From JAWABC01 sp043810595 (GTDB taxonomy: Archaea; Nanobdellota; Nanobdellia; SCGC-AAA011-G17; VGLX01), in the NCBI GenBank assembly GCA_043810595.1, contig JBDRNX010000037.1, positions 1-50,842 on the forward strand: 50,842 nt of DNA. Reading direction: 5' to 3'. The position numbers and the translations under genes were made by a program. The notes under the pieces were generated by a model. That model saw nothing but the letters and a program-made list of their open reading frames with translations. It made no database searches and was not told the DNA's origin. This document shows positions 1 through 6,231 of the stretch, piece by piece. How positions within the stretch are numbered: position 1 is the stretch's first letter; the number at the start of each line of letters is the position of its first letter.

Positions 1-1
1 G

Positions 2-835
2 CTTTTACCTATCATCCTGATTCTTTTCTTGGTTGTTGGCTGTGCCACAACTCAGACGCGGTGGGGTGAGTGGCAGAATTACGGTCACTGGTATCCCGCT
101 GGTAACGCTTGCACTAAAGTGTCTGTCAAATCATATCCTGATGGTGCGACAGTTTACGTAAACGGTGTTTTCAAGGGAAGAACCCCTCTCGACATCAACC
201 TTTCTTATCCCATCCTTAAGAGTGAGGATACAAAAATCCAATATGAGATTTCCCCTCGGGGCTTGTTTTCCGGGCCCTCTCAGAGAAAGATTGGGGAGCA
301 AAAGCAGGAAAAAACAAAAATCGAGAGCAAGTCTTACAGGGTTGAGTTTAGGGAAGAGGGTTTTATCTCTGCAGTCAGAACTGTCACAGTTCCCGAAACA
401 AAGGAGGTTGAAGTAATCCTTAAGACGAAGCCGATTCTGCAGGTCAACAACTTTTCCATCAGGAACAGTTCTACCAGGTCTGCAGCCCAGCAAGCTTTTG
501 ATGCAGTATTATTCAAGGCTTTTAAGGTTGAGACCGCCCAAGATGTAATCCATAGGAATCATCTGAATGCAAAGATGATTTCAGAGGTTTTTGTAATTAC
601 CTCTGATTGTAAAAATGCTGATTATGTCCTCAATGGGGAAGTCGTTGTTCAGAACAGGGACACCACCCTGTGGATGTATCTGGTTACGAGAAAAGGTGTT
701 CCAGTTGTGTCAAAAAACATAGTAATCAGCAGCAGCGATGTTAATCGCCTTTACGAACATATGAACTCCCTGACTAAAGTTGTGTTGGAAAACTTCCTTA
801 GCTCAGAGGAGACCCTGCTCAAAGAAAGGAGGTGA
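2..835 (+). CDS. PEGA-domain lipoprotein, 5' end cut by window edge
   Basis: The reading frame is open from base 2, and the first visible residues are a hydrophobic signal ending in a lipobox (LVVGC, Cys at about visible residue 14), so the start lies upstream of the window. After the signal comes a PEGA-type beta domain (VSVKSYPDGATVYVNG, then KGRTPLDI). The C-terminal half reads like the nucleotide-binding-like fold of lipoproteins of the CsgG type (ADYVLNGEVVVQ). The family and the signal imply an envelope protein on the outer face of a membrane; PEGA domains are usually surface or peptidoglycan-linked. The stop is followed by a 45-base gap and the HTH gene, in the same direction. Exact role unknown. 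Confidence 0.75.
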   Translation, partial: LLPIILILFLVVGCATTQTRWGEWQNYGHWYPAGNACTKVSVKSYPDGATVYVNGVFKGRTPLDINLSYPILKSEDTKIQYEISPRGLFSGPSQRKIGEQKQEKTKIESKSYRVEFREEGFISAVRTVTVPETKEVEVILKTKPILQVNNFSIRNSSTRSAAQQAFDAVLFKAFKVETAQDVIHRNHLNAKMISEVFVITSDCKNADYVLNGEVVVQNRDTTLWMYLVTRKGVPVVSKNIVISSSDVNRLYEHMNSLTKVVLENFLSSEETLLKERR

Positions 836-880
836 AGCAGACTAACTTTTAACTAAATTTTGAAGGAGGGAGGTATTAAA

Positions 881-1300
881 TTGAGAAGGAGGAATGTCAT
901 CAAGGAGTCTGGATATGTCACGACCAGGCAGGCGGCAGGGTTGTTGGGGGTTTCCCTATCAACAGCCATGAGGATGTTCGATAAGGGGATTCTCTCGGGC
1001 GATAAGAACAAAATCACCTACCGGAGGAAGGTCGACCTTGATAGTGTGGAGAAATTGGCAAGTAGCTTCGGAATAAATCCTCACGGAAGGGGCAAGGCTC
1101 GGGGCAAACATTTCAGCACTGGTGAGGCAGCTGTCATGTTGGAGATCTCTCGTTCTACGGTTTCGAGGATGTTTGATAAGGGTGTCCTCTACGGTGTGAA
1201 AAACCCCCTAACCCATGAAAGGATGGTAAGTTTCAACAGCATTAAGAAGCTTGCCGATTCCGTGGGTCTTGAAATTCAAAAGGAAGGAGGTGAATCTTGA
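881..1300 (+). CDS. Tandem helix-turn-helix DNA-binding protein
   Basis: This soluble protein of 139 residues consists of two copies of one HTH unit. Copy 1 begins VTTRQAAGLLGVS and copy 2 FSTGEAAVMLEIS; each continues with a matching (M/S)RMFDKGxL segment. The pattern resembles the MerR/excisionase-like HTH_17 family, where a single copy is usual. I chose TTG at 881 because aaggagggaggt at 863-874 lies 6 bases upstream; an alternative TTG at 860 would put that site inside the gene. The stop overlaps the next start (TGATG). It is the only clear DNA-binding regulator in the first 17 kb, so it is the best candidate to control the cluster. That role is inferred. Confidence 0.75.
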   Translation: MRRRNVIKESGYVTTRQAAGLLGVSLSTAMRMFDKGILSGDKNKITYRRKVDLDSVEKLASSFGINPHGRGKARGKHFSTGEAAVMLEISRSTVSRMFDKGVLYGVKNPLTHERMVSFNSIKKLADSVGLEIQKEGGES

Positions 1301-1584
1301 TGTTAAAATTTCTTCCTCTGATTGCTTTGATCGTGATCGTTTTGACCCTTGCCGGAATGAGCTTTGCCGATAACATCGTCGCTCATAACATCAGTCCACA
1401 AAGCAGAAGCGACGTGAAGATGGGCAGTCATCGCCTCGAGGCAAAGCCTGCTGGCTCAGAAGTGGTTGTGTATCTTGATGGAGAAGAGATCTGGCGTGGA
1501 ACTGGGGAACACTATCTCGAAGCCCGCTCCACCGAAACTGAAACTGTGATCAAGATCGACGGCAAGAAGATCTGGCCGAAGTAG
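1300..1584 (+). CDS. Small secreted protein, function unknown
   Basis: A 94-residue protein with a clear N-terminal signal (hydrophobic LPLIALIVIVLTLAGMSFA, then a likely signal-peptidase site before DN). The mature part has two similar short segments (VVVYLDGEEIWRG and TVIKIDGKKIWPK), suggesting a small repeated beta-hairpin. ATG 1300 overlaps the stop of the HTH gene and lies 7-8 bases after aaggaggtg. Exported and very small; no family recognised. It is followed by a large hairpin. Confidence 0.7.
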   Translation: MLKFLPLIALIVIVLTLAGMSFADNIVAHNISPQSRSDVKMGSHRLEAKPAGSEVVVYLDGEEIWRGTGEHYLEARSTETETVIKIDGKKIWPK

Positions 1585-1593
1585 TCCGGGATT

Positions 1594-1673
1594 GAGAGGT
1601 CTCCGTCTTGGCTTCAGGATTCAAGGTGGTTTACACCCACCACCCTCCTCACCTGCAGCTTCGGAGACCTCTC
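1594..1673 (+). terminator. Nested hairpin between genes (12-bp outer stem)
   Basis: GAGAGGTCTCCG at 1594-1605 is an exact reverse complement of CGGAGACCTCTC at 1662-1673. Inside the loop, GGTGG and CCACC form a second hairpin. It fills the gap between the stop at 1586 and the next SD, and a pyrimidine-rich stretch (ttctcattctttg) follows. It may be a terminator, an mRNA-stability element or an attenuator. It matches the architecture of elements at 11.6 and 13.1 kb. Confidence 0.6.
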
Positions 1674-1703
1674 TTCTCATTCTTTGATAGAAAGGAGATG
1701 TTT

Positions 1704-1886
1704 ATGTTAAGGACTGTTGGCATGAAGGTTTCTTTTGCAGGTATTAAGGTGGAGGTTGATGACGAATGCGACCTCTGCACAGTCGATGAGTGCCCAAGTT
1801 TTAACGGCGGGTCTTGTCCGAACAAAGTGAAGGTGAAGGGCAAGAAGGGGCCGAGTTTGAAATTCAGAGAGCACTTTGAATCGTAG
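1704..1886 (+). CDS. Cysteine-rich miniprotein, 60 aa
   Basis: The protein has one cluster of four cysteines (C-x2-C-x4-C-x7-C, within CDLCTVDECPSFNGGSC), which could bind zinc or an iron-sulfur centre or form disulfides. The rest is a short beta-rich N-terminus and a Lys-rich tail. No signal peptide. ATG 1704 is set by aaaggag at 1691-1697; the open frame continues upstream to 1608, but that extension would run through the hairpin arm. Function unknown. Confidence 0.65.
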   Translation: MLRTVGMKVSFAGIKVEVDDECDLCTVDECPSFNGGSCPNKVKVKGKKGPSLKFREHFES

Positions 1887-1908
1887 CTCATAGTGAAAGG
1901 AGGCCTCG

Positions 1909-2127
1909 ATGGTTCTGAGATCTTTGACCAATAGCATCGCATTTCTCGGTTATTGTGTTGGCTCCACGTTTGAGTTCTTTTCGATCATGGGGCTGCCTGG
2001 GAGGTACTTGGCTGTCAGGAATCAAGGCGATTTTGTGGTAGTCAAGGAGGTGGATAAAAACGGCTTACCGAAAAAAGGTACTCCAGAATTTCGAATCAAC
2101 AGGGACACAAAGGTAAGGCTTGTTTGA
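1909..2127 (+). CDS. Small protein, 72 aa, unknown
   Basis: Begins at ATG 1909 after aaaggaggc. The first 30 residues are moderately hydrophobic (possible membrane association); the rest is a short beta-rich charged region (FVVVKEVDKNG). Arg codons are mostly AGG, as in its neighbours. Same direction and SD style as its neighbours. No family recognised. Confidence 0.55.
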   Translation: MVLRSLTNSIAFLGYCVGSTFEFFSIMGLPGRYLAVRNQGDFVVVKEVDKNGLPKKGTPEFRINRDTKVRLV

Positions 2128-2153
2128 AACCCTTGGGGAGGGTTGGTGATACA

Positions 2154-2228
2154 ATGACGTTCAGAAGTGATGAGTCGAGGAGGGTTTTCAAATTATATTT
2201 CAGGGTTCCCAGGAAGGAGGTGTTGTGA
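2154..2228 (+). CDS. Possible 24-aa microprotein
   Basis: ATG 2154 to TGA 2226-2228, encoding a basic 24-residue peptide. Upstream is a G-rich stretch (ggggagggttggtgat) but no clean SD. Its stop overlaps the ATG of the next gene (TGATG), and the SD for that gene lies within it, so it may act by translational coupling or may simply be leader sequence. Confidence 0.3.
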   Translation: MTFRSDESRRVFKLYFRVPRKEVL

Positions 2229-2548
2229 TGTTTTTTGAGGCGTTGGGTTACGTAGAGAGCGATGATTTTAAGTCGCATGTCAGGTCGTTGGCCGGAGACC
2301 TTGTCGATCAGGAGAAGAGGGCTGCTGTTTACAGGAACTTCACCTTTTTGATGGAGAATCTTCTCCTTATGGCTTACAGGGAGAAGGATATCACGAATTT
2401 TCTTCTCACTTTCGTTGAGAAGGTTGAAGAGCTCTTGAGCAGTTCCATGCGTCTTGTTGATATCTTAGGTGAAGACGAGGAGCACGACCTGATCAAATAC
2501 CTGGTGCGTGTGAGGCAAGACTTGACCGAGAAGTTACAAGATTCTTAA
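2228..2548 (+). CDS. Helical cytoplasmic protein, 106 aa, unknown
   Basis: ATG 2228 follows aaggaggtg with a 5-base spacer. The protein is predicted almost wholly alpha-helical with an acidic C-terminal half (ILGEDEEHDLIKYL). There is no signal peptide or cysteine motif. It looks like a small adaptor or helical bundle. A hairpin terminator follows, so this may close a transcription unit that began with the HTH gene. Confidence 0.6.
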   Translation: MFFEALGYVESDDFKSHVRSLAGDLVDQEKRAAVYRNFTFLMENLLLMAYREKDITNFLLTFVEKVEELLSSSMRLVDILGEDEEHDLIKYLVRVRQDLTEKLQDS

Positions 2549-2591
2549 GGTTTTGCCATCAACTCTGTAGGTGTAAAAAGTAATATCTCAA

Positions 2592-2627
2592 AGGGGAGGG
2601 TTGTTTTCTTGGCTCTCCCCTAATCTT
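2592..2627 (+). terminator. Hairpin terminator
   Basis: AGGGGAG (2592-2598) pairs with CTCCCCT (2615-2621) around a T-rich loop and is followed by aatcttttc. This is a typical bacterial intrinsic terminator, placed 44 bases after a stop codon. Confidence 0.6.
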
Positions 2628-2658
2628 TTCTAACCGTTTAGGGTAAGGGGGTGGTCAA

Positions 2659-3030
2659 ATGCAAAAAATAATTATTCCAATTATCTTGTTGTTTTTGGTT
2701 GGTGGGGCTCATGGCGAAGAGGTTTTTCCAGGTGTGAGCTACAGCTTTCATTTTTCCTGGGTCAGCATATCCAAAAATGAAGTCAGGCTTGAGCATTCGC
2801 AGCGGAGGGACTTGCTCTCTTTAGAATTTCATGATCATTCTGTATTTGCGATAGACTTCGAATGTGACGGTGTGTTGGACATAGTTTATTTCGGTAGCAA
2901 ATCTCTTTCTCGGGAGGATCCCTGTTTTGCTGAGTTGGAGGAATTTCTTAACAGGTGGAAGGTTGAAGCTTTCTACTACTCCATCGTTAGGGGATGGGAT
3001 GACTGGAAAAAGAAGGGGGGTGCGAAGTAG
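2659..3030 (+). CDS. Secreted protein, 123 aa, unknown
   Basis: Signal peptide with hydrophobic IIIPIILLFLVGGAHG, cleavage likely before EE. The mature part is a small mixed alpha/beta domain with two cysteines (ECDGV and DPCFA) about 25 residues apart that could form a disulfide outside the cytoplasm. ATG 2659 follows a weak SD (aagggggtgg). The C-terminus ends near a G6 run. No family recognised. Confidence 0.65.
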   Translation: MQKIIIPIILLFLVGGAHGEEVFPGVSYSFHFSWVSISKNEVRLEHSQRRDLLSLEFHDHSVFAIDFECDGVLDIVYFGSKSLSREDPCFAELEEFLNRWKVEAFYYSIVRGWDDWKKKGGAK

Positions 3031-3048
3031 AGTAAAATTAAGAAACTC

Positions 3049-3165
3049 GGGGGGGGAATAAGAAGGTCACCAGCAGTGTTCTTTCAAGTGCACTTTGCAG
3101 GAAGGTAAAGTTACATTCGTAGTCGTTCCAGGGGATCGTCATCTGCTCGGTGGCGGCCCCTTCTC
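3049..3165 (+). other. Structured gap between genes with G8 tract
   Basis: This gap holds an uninterrupted run of eight G (about 3049-3056). CACCAGCAG (3068-3076) pairs with CTGCTCGGTG (3143-3152) with one bulge, and AAGTGCACTT is a self-complementary palindrome inside the loop. The design resembles the nested hairpins at 1.6, 11.6 and 13.1 kb. I see no convincing ORF in it. Confidence 0.45.
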
Positions 3166-3186
3166 TCAAATTAAAGGGGGTTTGTG

Positions 3187-3369
3187 ATGAAGGAGAAGCT
3201 GCGTAATTATTTCCTAGAATGTTGCTCCTCTATTAAGCAGTTCTTTGAATGCTTCTTTGAGCTGGTTCCGGACACTTACAAGCGTTACAAATGGAAAACG
3301 CCTTTCATTTTGTTGTTCTTGTTTTTTGCTTCCATCGGCTATTTGATCTACAAAAAATTCTCTGATTGA
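3187..3369 (+). CDS. Tail-anchored small membrane protein, 60 aa
   Basis: The N-terminal half is amphipathic with two Cys pairs (ECC and FECF); a transmembrane helix (TPFILLFLFFASIGYLIY) sits at the C-terminus, the layout of a tail-anchored protein. ATG 3187 follows aaagggggt. It is the first of four adjacent small membrane proteins. Function unknown. Confidence 0.6.
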   Translation: MKEKLRNYFLECCSSIKQFFECFFELVPDTYKRYKWKTPFILLFLFFASIGYLIYKKFSD

Positions 3370-3380
3370 AAGGAGGTTTT

Positions 3381-3575
3381 ATGAAATACGTGTTGGCTTC
3401 GTTGACTTTTTTAGTGTCTTACCTTTCCAAACTTGTGGATGTGCCGAAGGACTTTTTCAACAACTATCACCTCAACTTGGTATTCCATAAGGTCATGGAC
3501 GGTTTCACGGGTTTTTATCTCACAGTATTAAACCCGTGCTTTGGCCTTGGTGATTGTCCTTTCTTCACTGGTTAG
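3381..3575 (+). CDS. Small membrane-associated protein, 64 aa
   Basis: ATG 3381 follows gaaaggaggt. A hydrophobic N-terminus (VLASLTFLVSYLSKL) may be a membrane anchor or uncleaved signal. The C-terminus has two cysteines (PCFGLGDCPF) in a motif that could be redox active or metal binding. Function unknown. Confidence 0.55.
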   Translation: MKYVLASLTFLVSYLSKLVDVPKDFFNNYHLNLVFHKVMDGFTGFYLTVLNPCFGLGDCPFFTG

Positions 3576-3609
3576 GTATCTGAAAATGAAGCTGTGAAAG
3601 GAGGTCTGT

Positions 3610-3777
3610 ATGGTTTCTATCTTGCTGGCATTGGTTGGTGTTGTTGTATTGATCCTCCTTGCCTACACGGCTTTGGTGTTTTTGTATGGCTATGCTAGGG
3701 GCGTTCAGAGAAGTGTTTACGAATCAAGCAAAAAATTGAACATTCTTACGAAAGGAGGGTCGCATGAGCTCGATTAA
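3610..3777 (+). CDS. Single-pass membrane protein, 55 aa
   Basis: ATG 3610 lies after aaaggaggtctgt; the stop is at 3775-3777. One strong transmembrane helix (LLALVGVVVLILLAYTALVF) is followed by a basic cytoplasmic tail. Its 3' end overlaps the next start by 14 bases, so the two are probably translationally coupled. No family recognised. Confidence 0.55.
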   Translation: MVSILLALVGVVVLILLAYTALVFLYGYARGVQRSVYESSKKLNILTKGGSHELD

Positions 3778-4036
3778 GAAGCTTGTTTTTGCCATTTCAA
3801 TGATAGGTATTGGTTTGTTTGTTTACCACTCCCAGTTCCTTGCTGATTTAGAGAGTTACAAGCCTGCCAATCCCTGGTGGGACATGGGCTGCTGGTATTA
3901 CTATGCCATATTGTGGGGCCACAAGTACGGTTCCATCGTCTCGATGGTTTTTGGCACTGTGATGTTTATCGTGCTTGCTGTGAAGCAGTGTGTCAATTTC
4001 TTTCGAGACTTTTTCAAAAATCACCTGTATACATGA
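3764..4036 (+). CDS. Two-pass membrane protein, 90 aa
   Basis: Two transmembrane helices (residues about 5-25 and 62-80) flank a Trp/Tyr-rich extracytoplasmic loop (WWDMGCWYYY). ATG 3764 lies 5 bases after aaaggaggg and inside the end of the previous gene. The aromatic loop suggests interfacial membrane contact. Function unknown. Confidence 0.6.
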   Translation: MSSIKKLVFAISMIGIGLFVYHSQFLADLESYKPANPWWDMGCWYYYAILWGHKYGSIVSMVFGTVMFIVLAVKQCVNFFRDFFKNHLYT

Positions 4037-4050
4037 AAGGAGAGGCGAGT

Positions 4051-4458
4051 ATGGGAAGGATAATTTTTACAGTTTTGATGATTTTTACTTTTACCTCAAT
4101 TGCATTAGCACAACCAAGTGATTTATCCCAGAAGGAGCTCCTCGATGTATTGTTGAATCACTTTGATCAGTACCGCTCACTGATTTACAAAGGGGAGTTC
4201 CTTAAGGGAGGGGAAGAATTGAGTGAGGCCTACACTATCCTCAAGAACCTTAAGAACATGAAAAGTCCATTACGCGTAGAAGGCTATCCCCGGTATTCAG
4301 ACAAGGACTTAATAGAAGGCCTCATGAAACCCCTTGAGGGTTATCGAAAGCACATATGTGAAGGGGATTTTACTCTAGCAAGCCTCGAGTTAGCCCTCTT
4401 TCATTCGCTCCTCAAAGAACTTATCAAGAGGGAAGCTGAATTGAAGAGGAAGCCTTAG
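4051..4458 (+). CDS. Secreted helical protein, 135 aa
   Basis: ATG 4051 has aaaggagag upstream. The signal peptide (IIFTVLMIFTFTSIALA) has a clean AxA cleavage site before QP. The mature part is all-helical, with repeated leucine-rich segments (ELLDVLLNHFDQYRSLIYKGEF and, later, LIEGLMKPLEGYRKHICEGDF) that look like two copies of one helical hairpin. A perfect hairpin terminator follows, so this ends a transcription unit. Likely periplasmic; function unknown. Confidence 0.65.
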   Translation: MGRIIFTVLMIFTFTSIALAQPSDLSQKELLDVLLNHFDQYRSLIYKGEFLKGGEELSEAYTILKNLKNMKSPLRVEGYPRYSDKDLIEGLMKPLEGYRKHICEGDFTLASLELALFHSLLKELIKREAELKRKP

Positions 4459-4480
4459 TCACAATTTTAATGTCCCTTCA

Positions 4481-4522
4481 GGGTTGAGTATTTTTCACTT
4501 TTACTCAACCCTTCTTTTTTTT
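4481..4522 (+). terminator. Strong intrinsic terminator
   Basis: GGGTTGAGTA (4481-4490) is a perfect 10-bp reverse complement of TACTCAACCC (4502-4511), with an 11-base loop, followed at once by ttctttttttttt. This is a textbook bacterial Rho-independent terminator. Confidence 0.85.
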
Positions 4523-5129
4523 ATTTTAATCTATTGGACATACAATATTAAAGGAAACCTTAAGCCTTTCCAGAACCTTTGTCCAGTGACAAAGGGGTGT
4601 TGCTCTTCCAAAATATTTAAATAATAGTGGGTATTCCTAATACACAGTAATTAAAGCTGTGTCTACTTGCAGTTAGTCTCAGTAATTCTGGAAAAAAAGA
4701 GGAAAAATTAACTATGGGGAGGTAGGATACATAACCAAAAAGTATATAAATGGGTTAATTCGCATAATTGAGTCACATTCACCAATTCAAAAATTAAAAA
4801 CCTCGGAGTTTAACTCCAAACACCCGCAAGGGTTTACCGGATCCACAAGCATACAAACAAAATTCACGCAATAATAAGTTTTGTTTGTTAGTTGCTTTGG
4901 ATAATGAGGTTGGATTCAAGAGACTGGCGATTTGCTTTGAATCGTTACTCCTGGAAAAACCTCGGAAGATGTGTGGAAAGCTTTGCTTTCGCAAATTGAG
5001 CCTTTGGCTTGTTTTCTTATATAGTGTGTTCCATTTCCTTAACTTTTCCTGAAAGTGAAAAACCCCGTTTTCATGGGTATTTCCTTGGGAATACCAAAAA
5101 ATAGAGCATAGAAAGGAGGTGGTGATTTA
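4523..5129 (+). other. Non-coding stretch of about 600 bases, several inverted repeats
   Basis: I see no credible gene here. Contents: a sequence at 4532-4549 that recurs after the last terminator at 16.97 kb; ACACAG/CTGTGT; the TATA-like motif at 4733-4751; GGAGTTTAACTCC near 4804; a perfect 10-bp inverted repeat ACAAACAAAA (4853-4862) and TTTTGTTTGT (4879-4888); GATTCAA/TTGAATC near 4913-4943; and ggtatttcc-ttg-ggaatacc near 5077-5097. The motif aaaaacctcgga appears twice (about 4796 and 4956). The density of hairpins downstream of a promoter-like site suggests a structured leader or non-coding RNA, but I could not match tmRNA, RNase P or SRP RNA. Confidence 0.4.
4733..4751 (+). promoter_or_regulatory. 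Archaeal-type BRE/TATA promoter-like motif
   Basis: aaccaaaaagtatataaat has the layout of an archaeal promoter: a purine-rich BRE followed by a TATA box. The same 19 bases occur at 49323-49341 upstream of the transglycosylase gene in the archaeal part. If used, transcription would start near 4775 and run into the structured stretch and then the curli genes. Confidence 0.45.
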
Positions 5130-5171
5130 AAGGTTTTTCAGCAACTTAGGAAGGTTTTTCAGCAACTTAGG
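5130..5171 (+). repeat. Perfect 21-bp tandem duplication
   Basis: The 21-base unit beginning aaggtttttcagcaac is present twice without a gap (5130-5150 and 5151-5171), in front of the 13-codon leader ORF. A strong SD (aaaggaggtgg, 5112-5122) precedes the first copy but leads only to a GTG-ATT-TAA triplet run. Confidence 0.85.
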
Positions 5172-5184
5172 AAAGGAGTGTAAC

Positions 5185-5226
5185 ATGCGTTTGCGTTTCT
5201 TGAGAATGTTTTGTCGGCCTCCGTGA
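5185..5226 (+). CDS. Possible 13-codon leader peptide
   Basis: ATG 5185 follows gaaaggag with a 7-base spacer and encodes a basic 13-residue peptide (four Arg, ending in Pro-Pro) before TGA. An 8-bp inverted repeat (TTGAACTA 5242-5249, TAGTTCAA 5260-5267) lies between this ORF and the gene at 5298. Leader peptide plus hairpin is the layout of translational attenuation. Proline and arginine stalling is inference. Confidence 0.35.
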   Translation: MRLRFLRMFCRPP

Positions 5227-5297
5227 TTAACTTCTCCTTCCTTGAACTATTTGGGGGTGTAGTTCAATTACATAACTTCTAGGGAAGGAGGTTCATT

Positions 5298-5600
5298 ATG
5301 AAATCGTTGGAATGTTTAAAGCCTGGGCAGTGTCCGGAAGGCGGGATTAGTGCAGATAAGTTAAATGTTGAGTTAAAAAAAGCACCTTTAAATAAAGACT
5401 TGGTGTGGGTGTGGGCAAAGAGTACTATCATTCAAAAGGTATCAGGCAAGATTGAGGCTGGCCTCGTCAAGGTTCGTCTTGTTAAAGGTGAAAGTCCCAA
5501 CGGTCAGAAGGAGTTTCGCTTGAAAGGCACCGAGAGTGTGAGTCTGATTTTCGCCCAGTTCGCCCAGAGAACTAATAATAAGAAGAACAAAAAACGATGA
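5298..5600 (+). CDS. Basic cytoplasmic protein, 100 aa, unknown
   Basis: ATG 5298 after gaaggaggttcatt. The protein has no signal peptide. The N-terminus has two Cys (LECLKPGQCPEGG) and the C-terminus is very basic and Asn/Lys-rich (NNKKNKKR), as in nucleic-acid-binding proteins. The middle is beta-rich. It opens the curli segment and is closed off by its own terminator, so a regulatory role is possible but unproven. Confidence 0.55.
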   Translation: MKSLECLKPGQCPEGGISADKLNVELKKAPLNKDLVWVWAKSTIIQKVSGKIEAGLVKVRLVKGESPNGQKEFRLKGTESVSLIFAQFAQRTNNKKNKKR

Positions 5601-5609
5601 TGTACATAC

Positions 5610-5673
5610 GGGCTGCTCACTCTATTAGGGGATATACTAACCTAATTAGGTATCGGGTCTGCAGCCCTTTTTT
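5610..5673 (+). terminator. Nested hairpin terminator
   Basis: GGGCTGC (5610-5616) pairs with GCAGCCC (5661-5667), followed by ttttttatc; an inner ATTAGG/CCTAAT pair sits in the loop. It separates the 100-aa gene from the exported curli genes. Confidence 0.7.
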
Positions 5674-5696
5674 ATCTTCTCAAAAAGGAGGTTCGC

Positions 5697-6188
5697 ATGA
5701 AGATTTTCGGATTATTAGTGGTATTTCTTCTTTTGTTCCCATCTATCTCTCCTACGCAGCAGCTCGAGCGTGATATCAAGTTGGATGTTTTCTTCACAGA
5801 CCTTGTTCCAGAGTTGAAAAAGCCTGAGCATAGAGAGTTGTTGCAGAGCCTTCAGATGGATAGGGATTTTTTCAACCGTGAGATTGGTGAGAAGGTGATG
5901 GCTGAGATAAAAAACTCAAATTTCTTAGTCAAGGTCCCTGACCGCATCATGCTTTGCTTAACAGGAAGAATAGAGTCTGTAAGCAAGGGCTTGCTTTCTG
6001 ATGAGATTACCTACATTGTTTATTTTCTTACAGCAGTTCGCAACAGCGAGCCAAAGCCGAATAAGCCCCTTCACATTATTCCTATCAAGGTTAACTGGCC
6101 TGAAGGAACTCCTCTCAATGAGTTGCTCAAGCCAAAGATTAGGGAGGCAGTGGACACCATAGTAAGGGAGGTGATTCAGAAAAAATGA
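5697..6188 (+). CDS. Exported protein upstream of csgF, 163 aa
   Basis: Signal peptide (FGLLVVFLLLFPSISPT) with cleavage near TQQ. The mature domain has a beta strand (IKLDVFFTDL), helices, a possible lipoprotein-like GRIES strand (MLCLTGRIESV) and a C-terminal helix (KIREAVDTIVREVIQKK). The alternation resembles the periplasmic alpha/beta domain of CsgG-type proteins, though similarity is only by pattern. It sits first in the exported block that leads to csgF-csgG-csgA, the place where CsgE is often found. I see no CsgE signature. ATG 5697 follows aaaaaggaggttcgc. Confidence 0.6.
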   Translation: MKIFGLLVVFLLLFPSISPTQQLERDIKLDVFFTDLVPELKKPEHRELLQSLQMDRDFFNREIGEKVMAEIKNSNFLVKVPDRIMLCLTGRIESVSKGLLSDEITYIVYFLTAVRNSEPKPNKPLHIIPIKVNWPEGTPLNELLKPKIREAVDTIVREVIQKK

Positions 6189-6231
6189 GTTTGGAAGGAG
6201 GTGGTTAACTTAGACAGAAAGGAGGTGTCAC

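Noticed and set aside
4517..4550. Sigma-70 promoter around TACAAT
   Set aside because: A -10-like TACAAT is present, but no -35 hexamer lies at 16-18 bases; left as a repeat of unknown role.
4523..5100. tmRNA, RNase P RNA or SRP RNA
   Set aside because: I looked for the tag ORF, the GAGGAAAGTCC-like core and the SRP Alu/S domains and did not find them.
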